Assembly (NCBI GenBank): GCA_020853025.1
Contig: JADYZP010000022.1
Span: 1-52,080, forward strand
Source of the DNA: Burkholderiales bacterium
GTDB lineage: Bacteria; Pseudomonadota; Gammaproteobacteria; Burkholderiales; Casimicrobiaceae
Length of the DNA: 52,080 bases
Reading direction: 5' to 3'
Below the pieces are notes generated by a model. The model had not been told where the DNA came from and searched no databases. It saw nothing but the letters and a program-made list of their open reading frames with translations. Position numbers and translations under genes: made by a program. Positions 44,904 through 52,080 of this stretch are shown here, one piece after another (the first letter of the stretch is position 1; each line of letters begins with the position of its first letter).

Positions 44904-46625
44904 ATGGCCACGCACGCCGCCACCGCTCCCCGCAACATCAGCGGACTTGCGCGCGCGCTTGCGCAAAACGGCCTGATGTCCGAATACGAGGCCGAGGCGC
45001 TACAGTCGCAGGCGCACGCCGCGAACGTCAGCTTCGTCGAACAGGTGCTGATCGGCAAGCGACTGACCGCGCAGCAGCTCGCCGTGTTCGCGTCACGCGC
45101 CTTCGGCACGCCGCTGCTCGACCTCGCGAGCTTCGACTTGGACCAGATCAGCAAGGAACTGGTCGACGTGAAGATCGCGCAGGCGCGCCGTGTGCTGCCG
45201 CTCTTCAAGCGCAGCAACAAGCTCTTCGTCGCCGTCTCGGACCCAGCCAACCTGCAGGCGCTGGACGAGGTTCGCTTCAAGACCAACCTCGTCCCGGAAC
45301 CCATTGTCGTCGAGGACGACAAGCTGGGCCAGGCGATCCTCAAGATCGTCGAGTCCACCGGCGCGACGCTGAAGGACATGGCCAACCTCGAGGACATGGA
45401 AATCGGCCTCGAGGACGGCGCCCCCGCCCCGGCGATCGAGGACGAATCCGACGTCGAAGACGCGCCGATCGTCAAGTACATCCAGAAGCTCCTCACCGAC
45501 GCGATTTCGATCGGCGCCTCCGACATCCATTTCGAGCCCTACGAGCGCTTCTACCGCGTCCGCTATCGGGTCGACGGCATCCTGATGGAAATCGCGCAGC
45601 CGCCGCTCGCCATCAAGGACAAGGTCGCCTCCCGGATCAAGGTCATCTCCAAGCTCGATATTTCGGAGAAGCGCGTCCCGCAGGATGGCCGGATGAAGAT
45701 CGTGCTGTCGAAGTCGAGGTCGATCGATTTTCGCGTGTCGACGCTGCCCACGCTCTACGGCGAAAAGATCGTGATGCGGATCCTCGATTCGGCGGGCGTG
45801 AAGCTCGGCATCGAGGCGCTGGGTTACGAGCCCGACCAGCAGGAAGCGATGATGTTCGCCATCGGGCGACCCTACGGGATGGTCCTGGTAACGGGGCCGA
45901 CCGGCAGCGGCAAGACCGTATCGCTCTACACTTGCCTCAACATCCTGAACCAGCCTGGCGTCAACATCGCCACCGCCGAGGATCCCTGCGAAATCCAGCT
46001 CCCGGGCGTCAACCAGGTCAACGTCAACGACAAGGCGGGACTCACCTTCGCGTCGGCGCTGAAGGCGTTCCTGCGACAGGATCCGGACATCATCATGGTC
46101 GGCGAGATCCGCGATCTCGAGACCGCAGATATCGCGATCAAGGCGGCGCAGACCGGGCACCTCGTGCTCTCGACGCTGCATACCAACGATGCGCCGACGA
46201 CGCTGACGCGGATGCTCAACATGGGTGTCGCACCGTTCAATATCGCCTCGTCGGTGATCCTCATCACCGCGCAGCGGCTGGGCCGCAGGCTGTGCACGCA
46301 GTGCCGGAAGCCCGAGGACATCCCGATCGAGGCGCTGCTGCGCGCCGGCTTCACCGAGGAGGACCTGGACGGATCGTGGCAGCCGCTCGGGCCCGTCGGC
46401 TGCGACCACTGCAAAGGTACCGGCTACAAGGGCCGCGTCGGCGTCTATCAGGTGCTGCCGATCACCGACGAAATGCGCCAGGTGATCATGCGCAACGGCA
46501 ACGCGCTCGATATCGGCGAGCAGGCGCGCAAAGAAGGCGTTCGGGATCTTCGGCAATCGGGCTTGCTGAAGGTCAAGGCGGGCATCACGTCGCTCGAGGA
46601 AATCGAGGCGATCACCAACGAATGA
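44904..46625 (+). CDS. pilB: Type IV pilus assembly ATPase PilB
   Basis: PilB is the cytoplasmic hexameric ATPase that extends type IV pili. The 573 residues include the MshEN/GSPII_E N-terminal domain (SEYEAEALQSQAHAANVSF), the catalytic core with Walker A GPTGSGKT, the Asp box SASDIHFEPYE-like GASDIHFEPYERFYRVRYR, Walker B DPDIIMVGEIRD and the His box AAQTGHLVLSTLHTNDAP. A zinc-binding pair CTQC and CDHC lies in the C-terminal part. ATG 44904 is chosen, although no clear ribosome site precedes it; TTG 44856 is in frame 16 codons earlier. It heads the pilB-pilC-pilD genes behind a candidate sigma-54 promoter. Confidence 0.96.
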   Translation: MATHAATAPRNISGLARALAQNGLMSEYEAEALQSQAHAANVSFVEQVLIGKRLTAQQLAVFASRAFGTPLLDLASFDLDQISKELVDVKIAQARRVLPLFKRSNKLFVAVSDPANLQALDEVRFKTNLVPEPIVVEDDKLGQAILKIVESTGATLKDMANLEDMEIGLEDGAPAPAIEDESDVEDAPIVKYIQKLLTDAISIGASDIHFEPYERFYRVRYRVDGILMEIAQPPLAIKDKVASRIKVISKLDISEKRVPQDGRMKIVLSKSRSIDFRVSTLPTLYGEKIVMRILDSAGVKLGIEALGYEPDQQEAMMFAIGRPYGMVLVTGPTGSGKTVSLYTCLNILNQPGVNIATAEDPCEIQLPGVNQVNVNDKAGLTFASALKAFLRQDPDIIMVGEIRDLETADIAIKAAQTGHLVLSTLHTNDAPTTLTRMLNMGVAPFNIASSVILITAQRLGRRLCTQCRKPEDIPIEALLRAGFTEEDLDGSWQPLGPVGCDHCKGTGYKGRVGVYQVLPITDEMRQVIMRNGNALDIGEQARKEGVRDLRQSGLLKVKAGITSLEEIEAITNE

Positions 46626-46663
46626 CGGGCGACGCCTGATCCGTCTCGCAAGGAATCCGAACC

Positions 46664-47893
46664 ATGGCTACCGCTACCACCACCGCCCAGCGCCGCGACG
46701 TCAAGGAATACACGTACATCTGGGAAGGCGTCGACCGCAGCAACCGCCAGGTCCGCGGCGAGGCCAAGGCGGCGTCGGAAACCGTCGTCACGACCAACCT
46801 GCGGCGCCAGGGCATCCGTGTCGTGAAGATCAAGCGACAGGCGTTCCGCGGCGGCAGCAAGGTCACTGAAAAGGACATCACGTTCTTCACGCGGCAGCTC
46901 GCGACCATGCTGAAGGCCGGCGTGCCGCTGCTGCAGTCCTTCGAGATCGTCGCCCGCGGGCACAGCAACGCGCGGTTCTCGCGGCTGATGATGGACGTCA
47001 AGAACAAGATCGAGACCGGCTCGTCGATGGCGCAGGCGTTCCGCGAGCATCCGAAGCACTTCGATCCGCTGTATTGCAACCTGGTCGCGGCCGGCGAGGC
47101 GTCGGGAACGATCGACGCAGTCCTCGACCGGCTCGCGACCTACAAGGAGAAGATGCTCGCCATCAAGAGCAAGATCAAGTCGGCGCTGTTCTACCCGATT
47201 TCGGTCATGGTCGTGGCGGTCGTCGTCGTCTGGATCATCATGATTTTCGTGATCCCGTCGTTCAAGCAGGTGTTCTCGAGTTTCGGCGCCGATCTGCCGG
47301 CGCCGACGCTGATCGTGATCGCGATCTCCGAATGGGTCGTCTCCTGGTGGTGGCTGGTGTTCCTGGTCATCGTCGGCACGATCATCGGTACCGGAATCAT
47401 GTACCGGCGCTCGGCGGCGTTCCGCTTCGGCTTCGACCGGCTGATCCTGAAGATTCCGATCATCGGCGGAATCCTCGAGAAGGCGACCATCGCGCGCTGG
47501 ACCCGCACGCTGCAGACGATGTTCGCGGCGGGAGTGCCGCTGGTCGAATCGCTCGACGCCGTGGGGGGTGCGGCAGGCAACGCCGTCTTCGCCGCCGCGA
47601 CGAAGAAGATCCAGACCGAAGTCAGCACCGGCACCAGCCTCACCAACTCGATGAGCAACACCGCGCTGTTTCCGACCATGGTGCTGCAGATGATCCAGAT
47701 CGGCGAGGAATCGGGCTCGTTGGACAACATGCTGGGCAAGATCGCCGATTATTTCGAGCGCGAGGTCGACGACGCGGTCGCTGCGCTGTCGAGCCTGCTG
47801 GAGCCGATCATCATCGTCTTCCTGGGCGTTGTCATTGGCGGCCTGGTCGTGGCGATGTACCTGCCGATCTTCAAGCTCGGCGCGGTGATTTAA
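46664..47893 (+). CDS. pilC: Type IV pilus inner-membrane platform protein PilC
   Basis: PilC is the polytopic platform that PilB acts on during pilin assembly. The 409 residues contain two GSPII_F domains, each opening with the FxRQLATMLKAGVPLLQSFEI-type motif (FFTRQLATMLKAGVPLLQS; then RWTRTLQTMFAAGVPLVES). Membrane segments follow each (SALFYPISVMVVAVVVVWII; PIIIVFLGVVIGGLVVAMYL). The terminus YLPIFKLGAVI is typical. AAGGAA precedes ATG 46664. It lies 38 bases after pilB and 31 before pilD. Confidence 0.97.
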   Translation: MATATTTAQRRDVKEYTYIWEGVDRSNRQVRGEAKAASETVVTTNLRRQGIRVVKIKRQAFRGGSKVTEKDITFFTRQLATMLKAGVPLLQSFEIVARGHSNARFSRLMMDVKNKIETGSSMAQAFREHPKHFDPLYCNLVAAGEASGTIDAVLDRLATYKEKMLAIKSKIKSALFYPISVMVVAVVVVWIIMIFVIPSFKQVFSSFGADLPAPTLIVIAISEWVVSWWWLVFLVIVGTIIGTGIMYRRSAAFRFGFDRLILKIPIIGGILEKATIARWTRTLQTMFAAGVPLVESLDAVGGAAGNAVFAAATKKIQTEVSTGTSLTNSMSNTALFPTMVLQMIQIGEESGSLDNMLGKIADYFEREVDDAVAALSSLLEPIIIVFLGVVIGGLVVAMYLPIFKLGAVI

Positions 47894-47924
47894 CGCGCAG
47901 CCGTTCGGACGCGACCCAGGGCCG

Positions 47925-48773
47925 ATGCCCCCCTATCTGCTCGACCCCGTGGTGGCCACGGTGCTGGCCGCGGCGGTGGGTCTGTGCATCGGCAGTTTTC
48001 TCAATGTCGTGATCCACCGCCTGCCGCAGATGATGGAGCGCGGCTGGGCGCAGCAATGCGCGGAGCTGAAGGGCGAAACGCCTCCGGCGCTGCCGCGCTA
48101 CAACCTCGTCGTGCCGCGCTCGGCGTGTCCCGCCTGCGGCCACCGGATCGGCGCGCTGGAGAATATTCCGGTGCTGAGCTGGCTGCTGTTGCGCGGCCGG
48201 TGCAGCGGCTGCGGGACGGCGATCTCGCCCCGCTATCCGCTGGTCGAGATCCTGGGCGGCGCGTTGGCTGCCGCTGCCATCTGGAAGTTTGGCCCAACGT
48301 GGCAGGGCTTGGCCGCGTGCGTGCTGCTGTGGACGCTGCTGGCGCTCGTTTGCATCGACTTCGACACCCAGCTGCTGCCCGACGATCTCACGGTGCCGCT
48401 GCTGTGGGGTGGGCTCGTCGCCAATCTGTTCGGGCTCTTCGTCGGCCCGTCCGAAGCGGTCATCGGCGCCATCGCCGGTTACCTGACGCTGTGGTCGATC
48501 TATTGGCTGTTCAAGATCATTCGCGGCAAGGAAGGCATGGGCTACGGCGATTTCAAGCTGCTGGCGGCGCTGGGTGCGTGGCTCGGCTGGAAGGTGCTGC
48601 CGCTGATCGTGCTCGGTTCCTCCGTCGTCGGAGCGTTGATCGGCATCGGCCTCATCGTCTTCAAGGGCCGCGACCACAACATTCCGCTCGCCTTCGGCCC
48701 CTACCTTGCGATCGCCGGGATGATTGCGCTGTTCTGGGGTCCTGCGTTGGTGAAGATCTACTTTCCGGCCTAG
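47925..48773 (+). CDS. pilD: Prepilin peptidase/N-methyltransferase PilD
   Basis: PilD removes the leader of type IV prepilins and pseudopilins and methylates the new N-terminus, in the inner membrane. The 282 residues have the N-terminal GSFLNVVIHRLPQMMERGW segment, two CxxC zinc pairs (CPACGH and CSGCGT), and the two catalytic aspartates in DFDTQLLPDDLT and GYGDFKLLAALGAWLG. The remaining hydrophobic segments are consistent with an eight-helix aspartyl protease. It is followed by coaE after 14 bases, the typical betaproteobacterial order. Confidence 0.97.
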   Translation: MPPYLLDPVVATVLAAAVGLCIGSFLNVVIHRLPQMMERGWAQQCAELKGETPPALPRYNLVVPRSACPACGHRIGALENIPVLSWLLLRGRCSGCGTAISPRYPLVEILGGALAAAAIWKFGPTWQGLAACVLLWTLLALVCIDFDTQLLPDDLTVPLLWGGLVANLFGLFVGPSEAVIGAIAGYLTLWSIYWLFKIIRGKEGMGYGDFKLLAALGAWLGWKVLPLIVLGSSVVGALIGIGLIVFKGRDHNIPLAFGPYLAIAGMIALFWGPALVKIYFPA

Positions 48774-48787
48774 CCGGGGCCCCAGCC

Positions 48788-49459
48788 ATGACCTACGTCG
48801 TCGGACTGACCGGAGGCATCGGTAGCGGCAAGACCGAGGTTTCGCGGGCATTCGCGGCGCTGGGTGCGGACATCGCCGACGCCGACGTCGCCGCGCACGC
48901 AGTGACGGCCAAGGGCGAGGCCGGGCATCGCGCGGTGTGCCAAGCCTTCGGTGCGCAATGCTGCCGCCCGGATGGCGAACTCGACCGCGAGTGGCTACGC
49001 CGGCGCGTGTTCGCCGACCCGGCGCTACGCGCGCAGCTCGAGGCTTTGCTGCATCCGCTGATACTCGCGCGACTCGACGCCGAAATCGGCGGCTGGCGGG
49101 CGCCCTATGGCCTGCTCAGCGTGCCGCTGCTGCTCGAGCGTGGAACGCTGCTGCCCAAAGTGGCGCGGGTACTGGTCGTCGATTGCCCGGAAGACGAGCA
49201 GGTACGCCGGGTGATGGCCCGAAGCGCGATCGGCGAGGACGAAGTACGCGCGATCATGGCGACCCAGCTTTCACGTCCGCAGCGGCTCGCACGCGCCGAC
49301 GATGTCATCGACAACGCGGGCCCCCCCGCCGCGCTCGCGCCGCAGGTCGCGCGCCTCGATAACCTCTATCGCGAATGCGCCGGGAAGTCGCGTGCACTTG
49401 AACCGGCCGGCGGTTCGCCGGACAATGGACCGCTACGCGATTGCGCAATCCACAAGTGA
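48788..49459 (+). CDS. coaE: Dephospho-CoA kinase
   Basis: CoaE phosphorylates the ribose 3'-OH of dephospho-CoA, the last step of CoA synthesis. The 223-residue chain has the P-loop GLTGGIGSGKT at the start, DADVAAHAVTAKG, the LLHPLI lid segment, and SVPLLLERG followed by VLVVDCPEDEQVRRVMAR and DVIDNAGP. The C-terminus is a little longer than usual. ATG 48788 matches the family start; the frame is open upstream across pilD without being coding. Its stop overlaps the GTG start of zapD as GTGA. Confidence 0.96.
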   Translation: MTYVVGLTGGIGSGKTEVSRAFAALGADIADADVAAHAVTAKGEAGHRAVCQAFGAQCCRPDGELDREWLRRRVFADPALRAQLEALLHPLILARLDAEIGGWRAPYGLLSVPLLLERGTLLPKVARVLVVDCPEDEQVRRVMARSAIGEDEVRAIMATQLSRPQRLARADDVIDNAGPPAALAPQVARLDNLYRECAGKSRALEPAGGSPDNGPLRDCAIHK

Positions 49460-50214
49460 TTCGCTACGAACATCCTTTGAACGAGCGTGTGCGCACGCTG
49501 ATGCGCCTCGAGGATCTGTTTGCGCGCACCGGGTACTTCGTCGCACAGGATGCCGCACAGGACCACCATGCGGCGCTGCTCGCGCTGTTCGAGATCAACG
49601 ACGTCGCCGCGCGCGCGGACCTGAAGACCGACCTGCTGCAGGAACTCGAGCGGCAGAGACAGGTGCTGGGTCCGTTGCGCCAGAACCCGCAGATCGATCA
49701 GGGCGCACTCGACGAGTTGCTCGACCAGATCGACGCCGTGAACGCGAATCTGCTCGCGCAGGCCGGCAAGGTCGGCGCGCATCTGCGCGACAACGAGTGG
49801 CTGATGGCGATCAAGCAGCGCACCGCCATTCCCGGCGGCGTCTGCGAGTTCGACCTGCCGGCGTACCACTGGTGGCTGCACCAGGATCCGGGCACACGGC
49901 GCAACGACTTGCGCGGTTGGATCGAGCCCTTCGCCCCGATCCGTGCCGGATCGGCGATCATCCTGAAGCTGCTGCGCGACAACGGCCGCGCCGGCCGGCA
50001 CGTCGCCTATCGCGGCGTGTTCCAGCTGATGCTGACGACGACCAAGGTCGCGCAGCTGTTGCGCCTGAAGGTCGCGCGAAACCTCTCCTGCGTTCCCGAG
50101 ATCAGCGCGAACAAGTACGCGCTCAACATCCGCTTTCTCGGCGTGTCAGGCATGGACCGCGGCACCGTGTTCGACCGCGACGTCGAGTTCGAGCTGATGT
50201 TCTGCAATCTCTGA
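49456..50214 (+). CDS. zapD: Cell division protein ZapD
   Basis: ZapD cross-links FtsZ filaments and stabilises the Z-ring. The 252 residues start MIRYEHPLNERVRTLMRLEDLF, the family N-terminus, from GTG 49456, which overlaps the coaE stop as GTGA. Other conserved segments are HHAALLALFEINDVAARADLK, GVCEFDLPAYHWWL and the ending VEFELMFCNL. TTG 49441 is in frame five codons earlier but does not fit. The dnc-zapD-yacG-type continuation is broken: the next gene is convergent, 23 bases away. Confidence 0.95.
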   Translation: MIRYEHPLNERVRTLMRLEDLFARTGYFVAQDAAQDHHAALLALFEINDVAARADLKTDLLQELERQRQVLGPLRQNPQIDQGALDELLDQIDAVNANLLAQAGKVGAHLRDNEWLMAIKQRTAIPGGVCEFDLPAYHWWLHQDPGTRRNDLRGWIEPFAPIRAGSAIILKLLRDNGRAGRHVAYRGVFQLMLTTTKVAQLLRLKVARNLSCVPEISANKYALNIRFLGVSGMDRGTVFDRDVEFELMFCNL

Positions 50215-50237
50215 CGTTCGTCAAAGCGGCCGCGGGC

Positions 50238-51773
50238 TCACCGATGAGCCGCTGCCCGCTCCATCTGGACCTCGGCGATGAGACTCTCCGCATCCCGGTA
50301 GATCGACGCCACGGCCAGCACGCGGCCGTTTCGCTTGTAGCGCATGGCGCAGTCGCGGCCGGCGACGTCCCCGTCGACCTCGATCGTGTCCCACGTCTCG
50401 GCGTGCCCGACGTAATTGATCGGGACGTCGTAGTGCTGGCTCCAGAAGAACGGGACCGCGTCGAACGCCTGCTGCGCGCCGAGCATGTTGCGTGCGGCGG
50501 TTTGCCCTTGGCGCCCGGCCACGACCCAGTGCTCGACGCGAATCGGCGCGCCGCTGTGGGGATCGGGCCAGCGGGCGATGTCGCCTGCGGCGAAGACACC
50601 GGGCGCGCTCGTTTCCAGGAACGCGTTTACCATCACGCCGCGGTCGATCGCGAGGCCCGCGTGCTCGGCCAAGGCGAGGCGCGGCCGCACTCCGACGCCG
50701 GCGACCACCAGGTCGGCGTCGATCTGCGCGCCGCCCTTCAGCAGCACCTGACGTTCGTCGACGGCGATGGCCGCGTCTTCGAGGTGGAAGACCACGCCGT
50801 GCTCCTCGTGCAGATGTTGGACGAAGTCGCCGAGCTCCGGGCCCAGCACGCGTTCCATCGGACGCTTCTCCGGCGCCACCACACGCACGTCGAGGCCGCG
50901 GGCGCGCAGCGCCGCCGCGACCTCGAGGCCGATGAAACTCGCGCCCATCACCACGGCGCGCCTGGACGCGGTCGCGCGCGCGATGATCCGGCGACAGTCG
51001 GCGAGTGTGCGTAGCGTGAAGACGTGTGGCAGGTCCATGCCCGGCAACGACAGCCGGACGGGCTCGGCGCCGGTCGCGAGCAACAGCCGGTCGTAGGCGA
51101 GCCTGCCGCCGTCGGCAAGCGTGACTTCGCGCGCCGCGACGTCGAGGCCGGTAACAGCGGTTCGGAGGCGCAGATCGATGTGCTGCTCGGAGTAGTAGGC
51201 GTCGTCGCGCAGCGGTACCCACTCTTCCGGCGCGGTACCCGCGAGGTAATCCTTGGACAGGTTCGGGCGGTCGACCGGCGCTGCATCGTCGTCGCTCACC
51301 ATGACAATGCTGCCTGCGTAACCCTCGCGACGCAGCATCTCCGCCGCGGCGAAGCCCGCCGCGCCGCCACCGACGATCACGATCTTCTGCGGTTTCTCGG
51401 CGGCGTTCGCCAACGTTCGGCGAGGCTCGGGCGAGCTCTTTTCGCGCACGAACACCTTGCCGTCGCGAACTTCGGTGGCCCAGCAGGCGACGGGTGCGAA
51501 CGCCGGCGCACGCAACGCTTCGCCCGTACGCAGGCTGAAGCAGGCGTGGTGCCACGGGCAGCGGACGGTGTCGTCGACCAGCAGGCCCTCCGCCAGCGGG
51601 CCGCTGTAATGCGTGCACGTGGCGCCGATGGCGAAGAACTCGCCACCGCGCCGGGCGAGCAGCACCGCCTCGTCGCCGACGTGCCCAGCCAGCATCGTAC
51701 CCTCGCCGAGCTGGTCCTGCGCCACGCCCTGGGCAAGGTCGGGCCCCGTCGGTTCCTTTTGTGCATCGCTCAT
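50238..51773 (-). CDS. Rieske-domain fused FAD/NAD(P)H ferredoxin-type reductase
   Basis: This 511-residue cytoplasmic flavoprotein fuses an N-terminal Rieske [2Fe-2S] domain (about 15-112) to a pyridine-nucleotide disulfide reductase-like module, as in AIF-like proteins. The cluster ligands are Cys53 and His55 (ATCTHYSGPL) and Cys72 and His75 (CPWHHACF). FAD is bound by VIVGGGAAGFAAAE (from about 133), NAD(P)H by VVMGASFIGLEVAAALR, and the second FAD motif is GVFAAGDIARWPDP. A C-terminal reductase domain follows. ATG 51773 with GGAGGCG upstream is the start. It is monocistronic. The electron acceptor is unknown; an oxygenase or a thiol/redox role are both possible. Confidence 0.92.
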   Translation of the reverse strand: MSDAQKEPTGPDLAQGVAQDQLGEGTMLAGHVGDEAVLLARRGGEFFAIGATCTHYSGPLAEGLLVDDTVRCPWHHACFSLRTGEALRAPAFAPVACWATEVRDGKVFVREKSSPEPRRTLANAAEKPQKIVIVGGGAAGFAAAEMLRREGYAGSIVMVSDDDAAPVDRPNLSKDYLAGTAPEEWVPLRDDAYYSEQHIDLRLRTAVTGLDVAAREVTLADGGRLAYDRLLLATGAEPVRLSLPGMDLPHVFTLRTLADCRRIIARATASRRAVVMGASFIGLEVAAALRARGLDVRVVAPEKRPMERVLGPELGDFVQHLHEEHGVVFHLEDAAIAVDERQVLLKGGAQIDADLVVAGVGVRPRLALAEHAGLAIDRGVMVNAFLETSAPGVFAAGDIARWPDPHSGAPIRVEHWVVAGRQGQTAARNMLGAQQAFDAVPFFWSQHYDVPINYVGHAETWDTIEVDGDVAGRDCAMRYKRNGRVLAVASIYRDAESLIAEVQMERAAAHR

Positions 51774-51953
51774 ATCGCGCCTCCGATCAGGCACCATGCT
51801 ACCGCCAATTCCTTCCGGCGGCGCGTTAAGCGAATGTGCTGCGCGCGTTGCAGCCGGCGGCGCCAAGACGCCGTGCCGCGTTGGCGCGCGCCCACAGCCG
51901 CTGGCGTTACTTCCTCCGCCGCAAACCAAAATGGGTCAGCGACTTCCAGGCGT

Positions 51954-52079
51954 TCACGGCCCGAACATGTTCACCGGCAGATTGTTGACCAGGCACGTCC
52001 AGCACTCGCCGCTGGCCGCGGCGCCGACCAGGATCGAGTAGGTGTTCAGATGCGGCGCCGTCGCATCGGCGGACGCGTA
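51954..52079 (-). CDS. C-terminal 41 residues of an unidentified protein (5' end outside window)
   Basis: On the minus strand a frame runs in from the window edge to a TGA at 51956-51954. It is open for 41 codons, with the strongly GC-biased third positions typical of the genes here. The visible residues include NTYSILVGAAASGECWTC and end NNLPVNMFGP. A CWTC pair is notable, but I do not recognise the family. A chance frame is possible given its shortness. Confidence 0.5.
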   Translation of the reverse strand, partial: YASADATAPHLNTYSILVGAAASGECWTCLVNNLPVNMFGP

Positions 52080-52080
52080 G

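Overview
The window is chromosomal DNA from a GC-rich Betaproteobacterium, most likely of the Burkholderiales or a related lineage. This rests on the Bug-type tripartite tricarboxylate solute-binding protein, the aerobic box benzoyl-CoA pathway with BoxR, the gene orders rpsP-rimM-trmD-rplS, ffh-ccsA-corC, pilBCD-coaE-zapD and rsmI/lpoA-yraN-gmhA-BON, and a tRNA(CAU) near rpoD. No insertion sequence, phage gene, CRISPR array or integrase was seen. Codon use looks uniform, so nothing stands out as recently acquired. No stretch above 300 bases lacks a gene.

Layout. 1-5.7 kb: the 3' end of rpoD, a Bug solute-binding protein with an amidohydrolase, a large PatZ-type acyl-CoA synthetase/GNAT acetyltransferase, and a tRNA(CAU). 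5.7-10.8 kb (minus strand): a tightly coupled five-gene operon made of a solute-binding protein, a fused permease, an ATPase, a small secreted protein and deoxyribose-phosphate aldolase. 11-15.3 kb: a hemerythrin-like protein behind a likely NsrR (nitric oxide) operator, then the branched-chain 2-oxoacid dehydrogenase genes bkdA1-bkdA2-bkdB with no E3 gene. 15.4-18.5 kb: an accessory FtsH-like protease with an altered pore motif and a voltage-gated-like K+ channel.

18.6-31.8 kb is the metabolic centrepiece, a divergent benzoate regulon. Leftwards run benzoate-CoA ligase, an alpha/beta hydrolase and a five-gene Liv-type ABC importer. Rightwards run boxR, boxC, boxB, boxA and a MaoC-like hydratase. 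The divergent promoter region carries a TGCA-N6-TGCA element like the operators described for BoxR/BzdR, overlapping promoter elements in both directions. Together these genes would import benzoate, activate it to benzoyl-CoA, epoxidise the ring (BoxAB) and open it (BoxC). The aldehyde dehydrogenase (BoxD/BoxZ) is not in the window.

31.7-36.1 kb: rsmI divergent from an overlapping envelope cluster (short LpoA, YraN, GmhA-like SIS protein, DolP-like BON lipoprotein, heptose-phosphate adenylyltransferase). 36.2-38 kb: a large unassigned membrane protein with a J-like domain lacking HPD, an RDD-like membrane region and a TPR-like tail. 38.2-43.4 kb: rpsP-rimM-trmD-rplS with promoter and terminator, a TMEM175-type channel, ffh and a CcsA/YpjD protein. 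43.4-50.2 kb: a CorC/CNNM protein, then pilB-pilC-pilD-coaE-zapD with a candidate sigma-54 promoter before pilB. 50.2-52.1 kb: a Rieske-ferredoxin reductase fusion and the C-terminal end of an unidentified minus-strand protein.
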